Of a stretch of DNA of 64,000 bases, positions 52,244-61,681 are shown in pieces; the stretch's first letter is position 1, and each line of letters opens with the position of its first letter. The notes beneath the pieces are model-generated. The model searched no databases. It was not told where the DNA came from and saw only the letters and a program-made list of their open reading frames with translations. Source of the DNA: Aquimarina sediminis (GTDB taxonomy: Bacteria; Bacteroidota; Bacteroidia; Flavobacteriales; Flavobacteriaceae); contig NZ_POYJ01000001.1 of NCBI RefSeq assembly GCF_002895435.1, positions 310,001-374,000 on the forward strand, written 5' to 3'. Both the position numbers and the translations under genes were made by a program.

Positions 52244-53551
52244 ATGAATCAAAATTTTAAAACGATGCAAAATGACCATTTACCCATAGCAATAATAGGA
52301 GGCGGACCTGTTGGGTTAGCCGCAGCAGCACATTTAGCCAAAAAGAACCTTGAATTCATATTATTTGAAGCAGGAACCTCTGTTGGACAAAATTTCCTGT
52401 CCTGGGGTCATATTCGTGTTTTTTCACCCTGGAGATATAATATTGATAAGGTAGCCGAAGAACTTTTAATGGAAACTAATTGGACTTCTCCAGATAAAAA
52501 TACCTTGCCAACAGGAAAAGAGTTGGTCGATAACTATTTTGTACCTCTATCAAATCATCCAATGATCAAACCAAATATTCATCTCAATACAAAAGTAGTA
52601 TCTATTGGTAGGAAAGGATTGGATAAAATGAAAACTGCTAATAGAGCTTCCAAACCATTTTCTATAAAAGTAGAAGAAAATGGCAAGATCAAATATTATG
52701 AAGCAAAGGCTGTAATAGATGCCACAGGAACATGGAATCAGCCTAACCCTATTGGATCAGGAGGAGTCTTCGCCGAAGGAGAACAAGAATTAAAAGATCA
52801 CATATTTTATGGTATTCCAGACGTAAAACTAAAGTACTTAGATCGCTATAAAAATAAGAATATCGCCGTAGTGGGCGGAGGGCACTCTGCAATTAATGTT
52901 TTATTAGACTTAGAAAAAGTTCAAAAGAAATATCCTCAAACACAGCTTAATTGGATTTTGCGTAAAGATAGTTTGGAGCGTGTATATGGAGGTAAAGAAG
53001 ATGATGCCTTAAAGGCCCGGGGCGCTCTGGGAGTACGAATACAAAGATTGGTAGATAGTGGAAAACTAAAAGTACACACCCCTTTTTACATTCATAAGTT
53101 GACCAAAAAAGAGAACAGAATTCAAATTGAAGGAGACCTAAATGGAAAAACTAAGACTATCGAAAATATAGATGAAATAGTTAGCAATACAGGCTCTAGA
53201 CCAGATTTGGATATGATTCGAGAAGTACGTATAGATCTCGACTCGGCTTTAGAATCGGTATTTGATCTGGCAGAACTTATTGATCCAAATATCCATAGTT
53301 GTGGAACTGTAAGACCTCATGGAGAAAAAGAATTGCGTCATCCAGAAAAGGACTTCTATATCGTTGGTTCAAAAAGTTATGGTAGAGCACCAACATTTTT
53401 GATGGCAACAGGATATGAGCAGGTACGCTCTGTAGTAGCCTACCTTACTGGGGATATAGAAGCAGCAGAAATAGTAGAGTTAAACCTTCCACAAACAGGA
53501 GTTTGTAGCACTAATTTTAGTAGTAAAAAACCAGTTGAAGCGTGTTGCTAA
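52244..53551 (+). CDS. FAD/NAD(P)-binding oxidoreductase ending in a Cys pair
   Basis: The 435-residue product has an N-terminal FAD loop (PIAIIGGGPVGLAAAAHLAKKN), a second dinucleotide loop (KNIAVVGGGHSAINVLLDLE), VIDATGTWNQPNP and a C-terminal SSKKPVEACC. It resembles flavin-dependent monooxygenase-like proteins found in arsenic/thiol-metal loci. The CC terminus echoes the Cys-pair peptide encoded next. The ATG at 52265 (MQNDHLPIAI) is an alternative start. An arsenical or similar soft-metal substrate is inference. Confidence 0.8.
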   Translation: MNQNFKTMQNDHLPIAIIGGGPVGLAAAAHLAKKNLEFILFEAGTSVGQNFLSWGHIRVFSPWRYNIDKVAEELLMETNWTSPDKNTLPTGKELVDNYFVPLSNHPMIKPNIHLNTKVVSIGRKGLDKMKTANRASKPFSIKVEENGKIKYYEAKAVIDATGTWNQPNPIGSGGVFAEGEQELKDHIFYGIPDVKLKYLDRYKNKNIAVVGGGHSAINVLLDLEKVQKKYPQTQLNWILRKDSLERVYGGKEDDALKARGALGVRIQRLVDSGKLKVHTPFYIHKLTKKENRIQIEGDLNGKTKTIENIDEIVSNTGSRPDLDMIREVRIDLDSALESVFDLAELIDPNIHSCGTVRPHGEKELRHPEKDFYIVGSKSYGRAPTFLMATGYEQVRSVVAYLTGDIEAAEIVELNLPQTGVCSTNFSSKKPVEACC

Positions 53552-53632
53552 TAGAAATAGAGCAGCATCATTACTAAAATTATTTGTCAGAGGTAATTGA
53601 AAATAAAACATAAACATTAAAAATATAAACAT

Positions 53633-53818
53633 ATGAAAACTAGAAAATCAAATAGTGTACAAATTAGTCCATTAGTAGAAAATGGTTGTTGTAATTCAAT
53701 ATCAGAAACAAAAGAAGTTACAGCAACATCATGTTGTACACAACCCGAAGATGGATCTTCTTGTTGCGATAAGAGTATGAGCAAAGAAGAAAATATTACA
53801 AATACGGGATGTTGCTAA
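53633..53818 (+). CDS. Small Cys-pair-rich peptide, 61 aa
   Basis: The product contains four CC pairs (ENGCCNSI, TSCCTQP, SSCCDKS, NTGCC at the end), an even spacing suited to binding soft metals or arsenite. It is not a known metallothionein family that I can name. The gene lies between the flavoprotein and MFS genes, overlapping the MFS start by 10 bases, so it is translationally linked. Confidence 0.75.
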   Translation: MKTRKSNSVQISPLVENGCCNSISETKEVTATSCCTQPEDGSSCCDKSMSKEENITNTGCC

Positions 53819-54990
53819 ACAAAAAGGTAACCTTATCTTATGGTACAAGCCCCCATTTAAAGGGGGCTTTGCATGCTAGCGGAATAATGGCTTTTGCCGG
53901 TCTGGGTGATGCCATACTTTATCCTATACTACCCATATATGGAAAAGAATTAGGCTTTTCTATGTTCTTTATAGGCATATTATTATCAATCAACCGTTTT
54001 GTAAGAATCATAGCAAATACACATATTGCAAATTTGATTAGAAAAATAGGAGTAAAAAAAGTATTGATTATTACTTCAATTATGGCTTCTATAACGACAT
54101 TAACTTATGGTTTAGAATTAGGAGGAGTAATAGCTTTCCTGATTGCCCGGGTTTTATGGGGATTAAGTTACTCGGGTCTCAAAATGTCTACTCTAAGTTA
54201 TGCTTCAAAGTCTAAAGAAAAATCTGGATTAGCTTTTGGACTATCACAAAGTGTAAAATCTTTGGGTCCCATATTTGTGTTGTGGTTGGGGCCAAACATT
54301 ATTAATAAATACGGAATGCAGATTGGATTATTTATTACAGCACTGGTAAGTATGCTTGGTATCTTGTTAGCATATTCGTTACCAGATTTAATGACCAAAG
54401 TCAAAATTCCTGTAGTAAAAACGAAGAACACGTTTCACCCTAGTGCTATAAATCTACTGGTGTTTGTACTTTCTATAGCTATAGATGGTATTTTGGTGGT
54501 AACTTTATCCAATACATTGTCAGGAAACTATGCAAATCAAGAGGATTTATTAGTCTATGTAGCTTTTTATTTGTTACTAAAGAGATTATTTATGCTCCTT
54601 TTTTCGATGTGTATTGGTTTTCTTACTTTAAAGATAAAAGTTGAACTGATATTTTCTGTTGCAGTTGTATTCTGTGTAATTGCATTATTGCTAGTAGCTT
54701 TCAATAAAGTTATCATTGGGATAGTTATTGCTTTTTTATGTAATACAGTTATAGTTACTTTTTCTCCCTTAATCGCAATAAAAAAACAACGTCAGGATAA
54801 TCCATTACAAGCTATTTCAGGAATAAGTACCTGGTGGGATTTGGGCGCAGCAATTGGGGCATTAATAGGACTCCATATGATTGAAACCCTAGGAATGCAA
54901 TATCTATTTTTATCTTTGTCTATCATAACCCTTGTTTTATTCATTAAATTTAATATTCAGAATGCAAAATCTAATTACTCAACTATATAA
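53809..54990 (+). CDS. MFS transporter
   Basis: The 393-residue product has about twelve hydrophobic segments (GIMAFAGLGDAILYPILPIYGKELG; VIAFLIARVLWGLSYSGLKM; ISTWWDLGAAIGALIGLHM), the layout of a major-facilitator drug or metabolite exporter. It starts inside the end of the Cys-pair peptide gene, and the sigma-factor gene starts inside its own end. Candidate cargo: a thiol-conjugated or methylated arsenical or metal complex; not shown. The TTG/ATG choice for the start is open by a few residues. Confidence 0.85.
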   Translation: MLLNKKVTLSYGTSPHLKGALHASGIMAFAGLGDAILYPILPIYGKELGFSMFFIGILLSINRFVRIIANTHIANLIRKIGVKKVLIITSIMASITTLTYGLELGGVIAFLIARVLWGLSYSGLKMSTLSYASKSKEKSGLAFGLSQSVKSLGPIFVLWLGPNIINKYGMQIGLFITALVSMLGILLAYSLPDLMTKVKIPVVKTKNTFHPSAINLLVFVLSIAIDGILVVTLSNTLSGNYANQEDLLVYVAFYLLLKRLFMLLFSMCIGFLTLKIKVELIFSVAVVFCVIALLLVAFNKVIIGIVIAFLCNTVIVTFSPLIAIKKQRQDNPLQAISGISTWWDLGAAIGALIGLHMIETLGMQYLFLSLSIITLVLFIKFNIQNAKSNYSTI

Positions 54991-55510
54991 TCCCCTTTTG
55001 GGATATGTTAAAAAACAGGTGCGTAGTCATGAAGATGCCCAGGATTTAACACAAGATGTATTCTATAAACTGTCTAAATCAAATAGTGATGGTGTAGAAA
55101 ATCTAAAAAGTTGGGTTTATACTATAGCAAAAAATACTATTACAGATTATTATCGAAAAAAACGAATACTTACCGAAGAGATTGATAATAGTACACTTTC
55201 ACCTAGCGATAATAACGATCCAGATGCAGCGCAAGAGCTTGGCAAATGTGTACATTCTTTTATAAATCAATTACCCGAAGAATATAAAGAATTAATGATA
55301 CTCTCAGAGATCAAAGAAATGTCTCAAAAAGAAATAGCCGAGCTATTGGATGTAAACTATATTACGGTTCGTTCCAAAATCCAAAGAGGTCGCAAAAAAC
55401 TAAAAAACCTTTTTACAGATTGCTGTACCATTATTCAAGGAGGTAAAGGAAGTATTATGAGTTATGAAAAAAATGAGTGTAACATGAATAAAAAAGATCA
55501 AAAATGCTAA
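54962..55510 (+). CDS. sigZ: Sigma-70 family RNA polymerase sigma factor, SigZ-like
   Basis: The 182-residue product has sigma region 2 (QLYNPLLGYVKKQVRSHEDAQDLTQDVFYKLSK, KSWVYTIAKNTITDYYRKKR) and region 4 (LPEEYKELMILSEIKEMSQKEIAELLDVNYITVRSKIQRGRKKLK). The Cys-containing tail (FTDCCTIIQGGKGSIMSYEKN) is typical of SigZ, known in Bacteroidetes from arsenic-type loci (from memory). The start is the ATG at 54962; the longer frame begins with TTG inside the MFS gene. It overlaps that gene by 29 bases. Confidence 0.88.
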   Translation: MQNLITQLYNPLLGYVKKQVRSHEDAQDLTQDVFYKLSKSNSDGVENLKSWVYTIAKNTITDYYRKKRILTEEIDNSTLSPSDNNDPDAAQELGKCVHSFINQLPEEYKELMILSEIKEMSQKEIAELLDVNYITVRSKIQRGRKKLKNLFTDCCTIIQGGKGSIMSYEKNECNMNKKDQKC

Positions 55511-55605
55511 AAAAAATAGAATCGGAATAATAGTAACATATTTCTATAACAAACTTCAAGGATATCAAGATATAGTTAGAGGATCTTCAAATAAATTCCC
55601 TAAAT

Positions 55606-55772
55606 ACTCAGATGCACTTCGAAAATTCTAAAATACATTTCAAGAATAATCAGATAAGATTAGAAAACTCTAAAATATACTTCGTTAAGATCCAAATAAA
55701 CTTCTAGAATTCCCAAACATACTTCGGTGATCGTCGGATAAGGTAAGAAAACCTTAAAATAACTCATATAAT
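55606..55772 (+). repeat. About four degenerate 42-45 bp repeats
   Basis: Units such as TCAGAT..GAAAA.TCTAAAATA.A.TTC and the following ones share TAAGATTAGAAAA, CTAAAATA and ACTTCG blocks with no open frame. The function is unknown. The rest of the gap (55511-55940) shows nothing else I can name. Confidence 0.45.
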
Positions 55773-55940
55773 TTTTTGCTATAGTCAAAGTATTATTGAG
55801 AGTAGTATGATAGTACTATATTTTTTATACAAGAAGGTAATTAGTTGTATTTAAATCAGCGACTTACTCTGTTTTTCGTATCTTTATAATGATGTGAAGG
55901 AAATTTTTGAAATTGGATCTAATTGTTAAGGCTTTTTAAT

Positions 55941-57701
55941 ATGGCTATACCTCCTAAAACATCAAATTCTAGTCGACGATTCACTTTATTGAGAAGTATC
56001 ATTCTCCTATGTCATCTTGTGCTTATTTTGGATATGGGTATGGCACAAGGAATTGGTGATGTAAACCCTTATAACAATAAAAGGGTTGAAGAAGTACGTA
56101 TTAGAATCGTTAACCCTTCAAATGATTCTATTTTCAATCAAAGAATTGAGGATAAAGTACGACAAGATTTAAAAATCTTTCCTGACAATAAATTTTCAAG
56201 AAATCATGTAGAATTCTCTTTATCGATGTCTCGTCGTGATCCTAGAATTGCTTCGACATTAGTTGAACTAGAGTTTGGATCTACTGGAGGGGTTATTGTT
56301 CTGGTTTATGTTACTCTGGGAGAATCAGTTGGAGGACCTTCTCAAAAAGGGTTTCTTATATCCAAATCAATTAAAGATCTACCAAAGCTATATGATTCTG
56401 GTAGTACATTTGCACGTTTAAAACTCGAAACATTAGGAATCCATTATAGTAATACAGATGCGTGGTATGGAAGACCTGTAGAGCTTCTTCAAGGAAATCC
56501 ACTGGTTGATGGTAAACCTTCTGGAGAAGGGTATGAGGATTGGGTAGAAGGCTTTGTTCATTTGGGAGCCTATGGAATAACCCCCTTATACAAAAACCTG
56601 CACTTCTATGGTGGACTTAGCGCAATAGTAAGTGGATCTGCAGGTCAGGAATTGTTTACCGACGAATCCAGAGCATATGTAGGTCTTGAGGATGCCTATG
56701 TAGGGCTAATCACCGGAAAAACATGGGAAAACGGAAATCGACTTGTGTTTAATACTTCGGTAGGAAGACAACGATATACCTTAGGAGATGGGTTTCTTAT
56801 AGTTAATACATCTGCAAACGGAAGTGACCGTGCTGCATTACAATCCAACCCTAGATGGGCAGCCGATATGCTAGCACGAGCAAGTCTAAAATATAATAAT
56901 AATGTACTAGAGTTTTTCTATCTCGATCCAGATGAGCTTCCTGTAGTTGATTCTAAGACAGGAATACTGGGTCTTAATATAGAAGCAAAGCCTGCTACAA
57001 ATCTATCAGTAGGAGCGAGCTATTTGTATGTTCCAAAATCCGATTTCGGGTATTTTACCACAACTGAAACATTTAGCAGAGAAGGTCTAAGGGTTATAGA
57101 TGCTCGTTTTCGTTGGAATTCTGCTCCACCAGGACATTCAGGTATTTTTTTGGCTGGAGAAGGAGGAATACAGACGAATAAAAACTTCCCGATGGAAGCC
57201 TATGGATATTTTGGTGAGGTAGGATGGAACTTCTCTGAGCTTCCTTGGACACCAACCATAAGTTATCGACACGCTCGTTTTTCGGGCGATGATCCTAATA
57301 CTACCAGGTTTGAAAGATGGGATCCTCTGTTGTCTGGAGGAACAGGAGAACAATGGGTTCAGGGAATTAATCATTTTAAGGTAGTTCAGATATCAAATGT
57401 AGTGGCTCATCGATTTCAATTACGGCTTCGCCCCAAACCCAAACTTGAGTTAGTACCTCAATTTTGGTTGTTTAGAGCTGATAGTAGAACAAATTTGGGA
57501 GGCAATCCAGCTCTATCCTTCCTAAATTCAAAGGATTATGGAGTAGAAGGGAACCTAACCTTTAAAATATTTTTATCACGTAAAATTTTTATTCAAGGTC
57601 ATGTTGCTGCAACATTTCCTGGTGATGCGGTTCAAATCCCTTCAGTTCAAAATATAGATAATTGGTGGAGCACAATGCTATTTATAAGATATGCCTTATA
57701 G
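55941..57701 (+). CDS. Alginate-export-like outer-membrane porin
   Basis: The 586-residue product has a signal peptide after a short basic head (RRFTLLRSIILLCHLVLILDMGMAQ) and a periplasmic-facing N-part of about 130 residues. The long beta-barrel segment is of the alginate_exp type (GRPVELLQGNPLVDG, NRLVFNTSVGRQRYTLGDGFLI, RWAADMLARASLKYNNNVLEFFYLDPDELP, FLFRADS-like end, STMLFIRYAL). It probably acts as an outer-membrane channel for an unknown, possibly anionic, substrate. The start is the ATG at 55941; the extra 6 residues upstream have no support. The SDR gene follows after 35 bases. Confidence 0.8.
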   Translation: MAIPPKTSNSSRRFTLLRSIILLCHLVLILDMGMAQGIGDVNPYNNKRVEEVRIRIVNPSNDSIFNQRIEDKVRQDLKIFPDNKFSRNHVEFSLSMSRRDPRIASTLVELEFGSTGGVIVLVYVTLGESVGGPSQKGFLISKSIKDLPKLYDSGSTFARLKLETLGIHYSNTDAWYGRPVELLQGNPLVDGKPSGEGYEDWVEGFVHLGAYGITPLYKNLHFYGGLSAIVSGSAGQELFTDESRAYVGLEDAYVGLITGKTWENGNRLVFNTSVGRQRYTLGDGFLIVNTSANGSDRAALQSNPRWAADMLARASLKYNNNVLEFFYLDPDELPVVDSKTGILGLNIEAKPATNLSVGASYLYVPKSDFGYFTTTETFSREGLRVIDARFRWNSAPPGHSGIFLAGEGGIQTNKNFPMEAYGYFGEVGWNFSELPWTPTISYRHARFSGDDPNTTRFERWDPLLSGGTGEQWVQGINHFKVVQISNVVAHRFQLRLRPKPKLELVPQFWLFRADSRTNLGGNPALSFLNSKDYGVEGNLTFKIFLSRKIFIQGHVAATFPGDAVQIPSVQNIDNWWSTMLFIRYAL

Positions 57702-57736
57702 GTTTATAAAATCAATAATCAAAAACACATAAAGTC

Positions 57737-58759
57737 ATGAATAGAAGAAACATGTTAAAAAATACAACATTGGCTACTCTGGGAGCCAGTGCAGGTCTGG
57801 CTTGTGCCAATGAGTCGAATAAGTCAGAAATACTTTCATCTCCCACTCAGGAAAAAGGAATTGGAAAAAAAGATGTGGCTCCTATAAATCCGGATTATTT
57901 TATCCCAAATCGATTTAAAAACAAAACTATAATTGTTACTGGATGTGCAAGAGGAATGGGAGCTGCTGCAATCAAAAGGGTTGCTAGAGAAGGAGCCAAT
58001 GTTATCGGTGTTGATTGGCTTAAAGAAGAGGGAAGTGCAGTGATAGATGAAATCATTAAAGAAGGAGGTTCTGCAAAGTTTGTTTATGGGGACGTTTCTA
58101 CGAATGAAACCAGTAAAGAAATGGTTAAAGTGGCTGTAGATTCATATGGAAAATTGGATTATGCCATAAACAATGCTGGTGTTATGGATGCGATTTTTCC
58201 AGGAGATCCTATTGATTATGAAAAACAGAAACACCTTACTTTTAGTAGATGTCATGAAGCAACAGACGAATACTGGGATGTAGTAATGCGGGTAAATACA
58301 ACTGGTGTTTTTAAATGTATGCGAGAAGAATTAAAACAAATGGTAGCCCAAAATCAAGGAGGTGCAATTGTTAATGTAGCTTCTGTAGCAGGTTTACGTG
58401 GTTTTTCGGGTACACCATCTTATGTAGCTAGTAAACATGCTGTTAATGGTCTTACCAAAAATGCAGCTATAGATTACGCCGAGTTTGGTATACGAATTAA
58501 TTCTGTGTGTATGGCCAATACAGCTACACCCATGGTAGAGCGAGCATACAAATTAGTAACAGCCAAAGTAAAAGCTAGTAAAGGAGATGCTGGTATGGGA
58601 ACTATTAAGACCAAAAGTCTTTTGCAATATACTGATTCAAACCATAGGGATGCAACACCAGAAGAACAGGTCGCAGTAATGCTATTTTTGTTATCTGACG
58701 AGGCTTCTAATATTACAGGAGCAAATTATGCTACAGACGGAGGGTTTACTTCATATTAA
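57737..58759 (+). CDS. SDR-family oxidoreductase with Tat-like/lipoprotein N-terminus
   Basis: The 340-residue product carries the short-chain dehydrogenase core: TGCARGMGAAA (cofactor loop TGxxxGxG), INNAGVM, NVASVAGLRG and YVASKHAVN (catalytic Tyr-x-x-x-Lys), ending in NITGANYATDGGF. The N-terminal 25 residues (MNRRNMLKNTTLATLGASAGLACANES) look like a twin-arginine signal ending in a lipobox Cys, so it may be exported, which is unusual for an SDR. It is probably co-transcribed with the porin. Confidence 0.88.
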   Translation: MNRRNMLKNTTLATLGASAGLACANESNKSEILSSPTQEKGIGKKDVAPINPDYFIPNRFKNKTIIVTGCARGMGAAAIKRVAREGANVIGVDWLKEEGSAVIDEIIKEGGSAKFVYGDVSTNETSKEMVKVAVDSYGKLDYAINNAGVMDAIFPGDPIDYEKQKHLTFSRCHEATDEYWDVVMRVNTTGVFKCMREELKQMVAQNQGGAIVNVASVAGLRGFSGTPSYVASKHAVNGLTKNAAIDYAEFGIRINSVCMANTATPMVERAYKLVTAKVKASKGDAGMGTIKTKSLLQYTDSNHRDATPEEQVAVMLFLLSDEASNITGANYATDGGFTSY

Positions 58760-58958
58760 AATTAATTATCATCCAAAAGCACAAAAAAAGTAATTGTAAG
58801 TTAGATATTTGTTGTAGTAAAAAACATGAATTGAATTTTATTCAAGCTGTATATTACTTTTTTTCATGGTGTTAGGCACTACCATTAGAATAAAGTATTG
58901 TAATTTCATCTTTTAATTTTAAGAGAATTTAAAGAAACAAAAACAATACAATTTCAAT

Positions 58959-60407
58959 ATGGAATCTACTTCAAAAGAGTTTCGCAAATATGCACATCAA
59001 TTCGTTGATTGGATGGCGGATTACATGGATAATATAGAAAACTATCCGGTTAAATCCCAGGTAGTGCCAAAAGAAATTTATAATCAAATAGAGGATAGTA
59101 TTCCTAATCAGGGAGAAGATATAGAAACAATTTTTAATGATTTTGTAAATATCATTATGCCCGGAGTTACGCATTGGCAGAGTCCAAATTTTTATGCATA
59201 TTTTCCGGCAAATACAAGTCCTCCATCAATATTGGCAGAAATGCTAACGGCTACTCTTGGTATACAGGGAATGAAATGGGAAACTTCTCCTGCTTCAACA
59301 GAATTAGAAGAACGAATGATGGAATGGATACAAAAATGTATCGGTATTCCTAATAATTGGGTAGGAGTTATCCATGATTCTGCATCTTCTGCAACATTAG
59401 CTTCAATTTTAACAGCAAGGGAACAAAAATCGACTTTTAGAATAAATGAAACTGGTTTTGAGAAAGATACAAAATTCAGGGTGTATTGCTCAGAAGAAAC
59501 TCATTCTTCAATTGAAAAAGGAGCAAAGATCGCCGGTATAGGAAGAGCTAATGTGATAAAAATACCTACAGATCAAACTTTACGATTACGACCTGAGGTT
59601 TTGCTTCAAAAAATAAAAGAAGATATAAAAAATGGTTATAAACCACTTTGTATAGTTGCTGCAATTGGGACAACTGGTACTACCGCCATTGACCCATTAA
59701 ATGAGATTGCAGATATCGCAGAAAAATTCAAGATATGGTTACACGTTGATGCTGCATATGCGGGTTCAGTACTGCTTTTGCCAGAATTTCATCATTATCT
59801 TAACGGAATAGAAAAAGCAGATAGTTTTGTTTTTAACCCGCATAAATGGTTATTTACAAATTTTGATTGTTCTGCTTATTTTGTAAAAGATAAGAATGCT
59901 CTAGTTAATACTTTTGAAATTTTACCAGAATATCTTAAAACAAAAACCGATGGATCTGTTAATAATCATTGTGACTGGGGTGTTCCTTTGGGAAGGCGTT
60001 TTCGATCATTAAAGCTTTGGTTTGTAATGCGCAATTATGGACTAGTAGGATTACAGAAAAAATTAAGAAACCATATTGAATTGGCAAGATGGTTTGAAAA
60101 CGAAATTGCGAAATTGCCAGAATTTGAACTTGTAGTGCCTCGTAACATCAACTTGATATGTTTTCGTTTTAAACCCCAAAAATTTAAGGATGTAGAAGTA
60201 CTCAATAGAATAAATGAATCACTTATGCATGATTTAAACGATTCTGGTAAGATCTACCTTACACATACAAAAGTAAATGATATCTATACATTGAGACTAG
60301 TAATAGGTCAAACGAATGTAAGTGAACGACATGTTGAGAATACTCTACAATTGATAATCGAAAAAGCTACAAAAACCTTTAAAAAATACAATAGAGAGGT
60401 TTATTAA
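58959..60407 (+). CDS. Pyridoxal-phosphate-dependent amino-acid decarboxylase (aromatic type)
   Basis: The 482-residue group-II decarboxylase has GMKWETSPASTELEERMMEWI, HDSASSATLASILTAREQK, the PLP-binding region CIVAAIGTTGTTAIDPL and LHVDAAYAGS, and the active-site Lys in FNPHKWLFTNFDC. The layout (FRKYAHQFVDWMADYMDNIENYPVKSQVVP at the start) matches aromatic-L-amino-acid/tyrosine/tryptophan decarboxylases, producing a biogenic amine. The family is sure; the exact substrate is not. Confidence 0.92.
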   Translation: MESTSKEFRKYAHQFVDWMADYMDNIENYPVKSQVVPKEIYNQIEDSIPNQGEDIETIFNDFVNIIMPGVTHWQSPNFYAYFPANTSPPSILAEMLTATLGIQGMKWETSPASTELEERMMEWIQKCIGIPNNWVGVIHDSASSATLASILTAREQKSTFRINETGFEKDTKFRVYCSEETHSSIEKGAKIAGIGRANVIKIPTDQTLRLRPEVLLQKIKEDIKNGYKPLCIVAAIGTTGTTAIDPLNEIADIAEKFKIWLHVDAAYAGSVLLLPEFHHYLNGIEKADSFVFNPHKWLFTNFDCSAYFVKDKNALVNTFEILPEYLKTKTDGSVNNHCDWGVPLGRRFRSLKLWFVMRNYGLVGLQKKLRNHIELARWFENEIAKLPEFELVVPRNINLICFRFKPQKFKDVEVLNRINESLMHDLNDSGKIYLTHTKVNDIYTLRLVIGQTNVSERHVENTLQLIIEKATKTFKKYNREVY

Positions 60408-60445
60408 TTAGAAAACAAGATATAAATTTTACCAAAACTTATTTT

Positions 60446-61459
60446 TTACTTTTTATATAGAGAAGTAGCTTTTTCAAGCTTTTTTTGAACTCTCTTTCTA
60501 AGCCGTCTCGGTTGTAGTACTTCTATTGTATTGCAAAACCCAAGTATAAGACGTTCCAGTTCGAGATTAAGGTGAACATACAATTTGATAATTATACTAC
60601 CATCATCATTCTCTTCTATAATCTCCTGAGAATGATGAAAGGGTTTTGTAATAACATAAGGAGCATTATCCTTATCAACTTTTAGTAATACATCCTGTAG
60701 CTGTTCTTCATTAAGTACTGTAACTCCAATGGTATTTTTGTAATATTCGTCTCCGCTAAAATTCTCATCCAAATATGAAATTGATGAGTCATAATCTAAC
60801 TCAATGATCCTGTCTAATGCTAGTGTGATTATTGGTTTTTGAGAAGAAGTCTTACCAATAAGAAACCAGCGGTTGTTAAACTCTTTTAGTATAAAAGGAT
60901 GAAGTGTAATAATAGAGGCTTTTCTAGCCTTAAAGGATTGATAAGTAATCTTTAATACTAGCTTTTTGATAATTGCCTGATACAGGCTATCAAGATATTG
61001 CAAACCTTTAAGGCTTTCATTTTTATCCAAATGAATAATTGAGGATTGATGTGTTTTTTCTGTATATACTTTGTCTTCTAATCTTTGAATGATACCTCCT
61101 AATTCTGAAAATAGAGAAAAGTCTTTAAATTGTTTAAGCATTTCTACCGTTTCTGATAAGACATTCATGTCGTTTTCGGTAATCGGAATGTCGGTAATAG
61201 TATAATTTTCTTCTTGATATTTATAATATTTCCGATCATATACTTCTATAGGAGCATTATATCCAAGCTTGTCACTACGCATCATTTGGATATCCAATTG
61301 CACCGTTCTTTTACTAACGTTGATTTGCCTTCCTTCATATTCATATAATGCATTAGAACAAGCTTCGATTAAGTCATCCAATGTCCATTTTAGATAATTA
61401 TTTTGTAAACATTTATCAATGGTTTTATAACGAATTAATGCGTTTTTGTTTAATGCCAT
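60446..61459 (-). CDS. WYL-domain transcriptional regulator
   Basis: The 337-residue product has an N-terminal winged helix (KCLQNNYLKWTLDDLIEACSNALYEYEG ... SKRTVQLDIQMMRSDKLGYNAPI), a WYL sensor fold (LVLKITYQSFKARKASIITLHPFILKEFNNRWFLIGKTS) and a C-terminal WCX extension (EERLILGF-like LELERLILGFCNTIEVLQPRRLRKRV). WYL proteins often sense nucleotide or nucleic-acid ligands in stress and defence loci. It is divergent from the DUF434-rtcB operon and is the natural candidate to bind the motif at 61500-61517. Confidence 0.9.
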   Translation of the reverse strand: MALNKNALIRYKTIDKCLQNNYLKWTLDDLIEACSNALYEYEGRQINVSKRTVQLDIQMMRSDKLGYNAPIEVYDRKYYKYQEENYTITDIPITENDMNVLSETVEMLKQFKDFSLFSELGGIIQRLEDKVYTEKTHQSSIIHLDKNESLKGLQYLDSLYQAIIKKLVLKITYQSFKARKASIITLHPFILKEFNNRWFLIGKTSSQKPIITLALDRIIELDYDSSISYLDENFSGDEYYKNTIGVTVLNEEQLQDVLLKVDKDNAPYVITKPFHHSQEIIEENDDGSIIIKLYVHLNLELERLILGFCNTIEVLQPRRLRKRVQKKLEKATSLYKK

Positions 61460-61499
61460 TATCTATGAATTTTTTGTCGAAAATAAAGATTATTTATGG

Positions 61500-61536
61500 C
61501 TACGCAAAATTACTGCGCAATAAGAACAAATCTTTG
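61500..61536 (+). promoter_or_regulatory. Promoter of the DUF434-rtcB operon, with motif shared with the tRNA-like/slipin locus
   Basis: CTACGCAAAATTACTGCG (61500-61517) is the partner of 39272-39289. The string ATCTTTGTAAT begins 30 bases after the motif start, as in the other copy. On the minus strand TAATTTTG (61505-61512) could serve as the -7 box of the WYL gene, so the site could control both directions. There is no TTG at the correct -33 position for the plus promoter. Confidence 0.6.
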
Positions 61537-61681
61537 TAATATGGTAATTGAGAATTTGGAAACCTTAATCCAAAGTTCATTTCGAATCTCTTTTTACATT
61601 AGAAAAAATACATTCAAATTAGTAATAGTAAAACAACCATTTGATAACCTTTATGAAGTGAGTCTTATAAAACATAAAAAC

